From contig NZ_CABIKE010000002.1 in NCBI RefSeq assembly GCF_902196135.1, positions 124,001 through 188,000 on the forward strand: a stretch of DNA of 64,000 nt, in the 5' to 3' direction. Positions 63,976-64,000 of this stretch are shown piece after piece (position 1 is the first letter of the stretch; every line of letters starts with the position of its first letter). Under the pieces are notes generated by a model. It had not been told where the DNA came from, ran no database searches, and saw nothing but the letters and a program-made list of their open reading frames with translations. Both the position numbers and the translations under genes were made by a program. The DNA is from Helicobacter suis (GTDB lineage: Bacteria > Campylobacterota > Campylobacteria > Campylobacterales > Helicobacteraceae).

Positions 63976-64000
63976 AATGAACAAATGCAAAAGAAAGATA
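63976..64000 (+). other. Possible start of a further gene, cut by window edge
   Basis: ATG codons occur at 63977 and 63985, immediately after the hydE stop, and both frames stay open to the edge. Too short to identify. Confidence 0.2.

Overview
The window reads as chromosome of an epsilonproteobacterium of the genus Helicobacter, most likely a gastric non-pylori species. The reasons are the gene content and the local gene orders that match H. pylori blocks: slyD-cpoB-pal-tolB-tolA-tolR-tolQ-atpC-D-G-A-H-F-F', birA-fmt, rpsA-hypothetical-serA-ubiD-yggS, hemH-thioredoxin-ccsBA, rho-murI, hefABC, gap-pgk-corA, rpe-dnaQ and hydABCDE. Other signs are the futalosine-type UbiD, GatB, CheV, poly-G contingency tracts and frequent TTG/GTG starts. 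Comparisons to H. pylori are from memory, since no search was possible.

Layout. 1-3.2 kb: a cheV2-like gene cut by the left edge, divergent from ligA; this ligase carries a large multi-CxxC zinc-ribbon expansion. 3.2-9.0 kb: an accessory stretch holding a 14-G tract with a phase-variable leader ORF, a 944-residue Sel1/TPR-like protein, a stand-alone BRCT protein that is a near copy of the LigA BRCT domain, a HARE-HTH/HrgA-like protein with a PD-(D/E)xK-like motif, a 59-residue two-repeat protein, a 190-residue hypothetical protein and about 490 bp without a recognisable gene. 9.0-21.3 kb (minus strand): slyD, the Tol-Pal system and seven of the ATP synthase subunits, then birA and fmt; parA/parB, which sit in this place in H. 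pylori, are missing. Next to fmt lies an SRP (4.5S-type) RNA gene.

21.5-24.7 kb: two envelope proteins (COG3014 lipoprotein and LPP20 family) and a family 2 glycosyltransferase. 24.7-33.4 kb: rpsA, a membrane-anchored protein, serA, ubiD-like, yggS, an orphan VirB8-like protein and gatB. 33.5-40.2 kb: hemH, a thioredoxin-fold protein and ccsBA (cytochrome c maturation), rho and murI. 40.2-46.5 kb (minus): outer-membrane protein, hefC-hefB-hefA RND efflux pump, tRNA-Arg(CCT) and hup. 46.7-53.7 kb: gap, pgk, corA; PepSY-like, glutathionylspermidine-synthase-like and UPF0323 lipoprotein genes; rnhB; TauE permease. 53.8-57.6 kb: rodA running into tRNA-Met(CAT), rpe, dnaQ-like and a cytoplasmic PAS-PAS chemoreceptor. 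57.6-64 kb: a 16-G tract, then the [NiFe] uptake hydrogenase operon with an extra cyclophilin-like gene between hydA and hydB, and a hydD that seems to start at CTG.

Most of the window is conserved housekeeping sequence. The unusual material is at 2.1-8.6 kb (LigA zinc expansion, BRCT duplication, poly-G switch, HARE-nuclease-like protein), with smaller oddities at the SRP RNA, rodA/tRNA and hyd loci.
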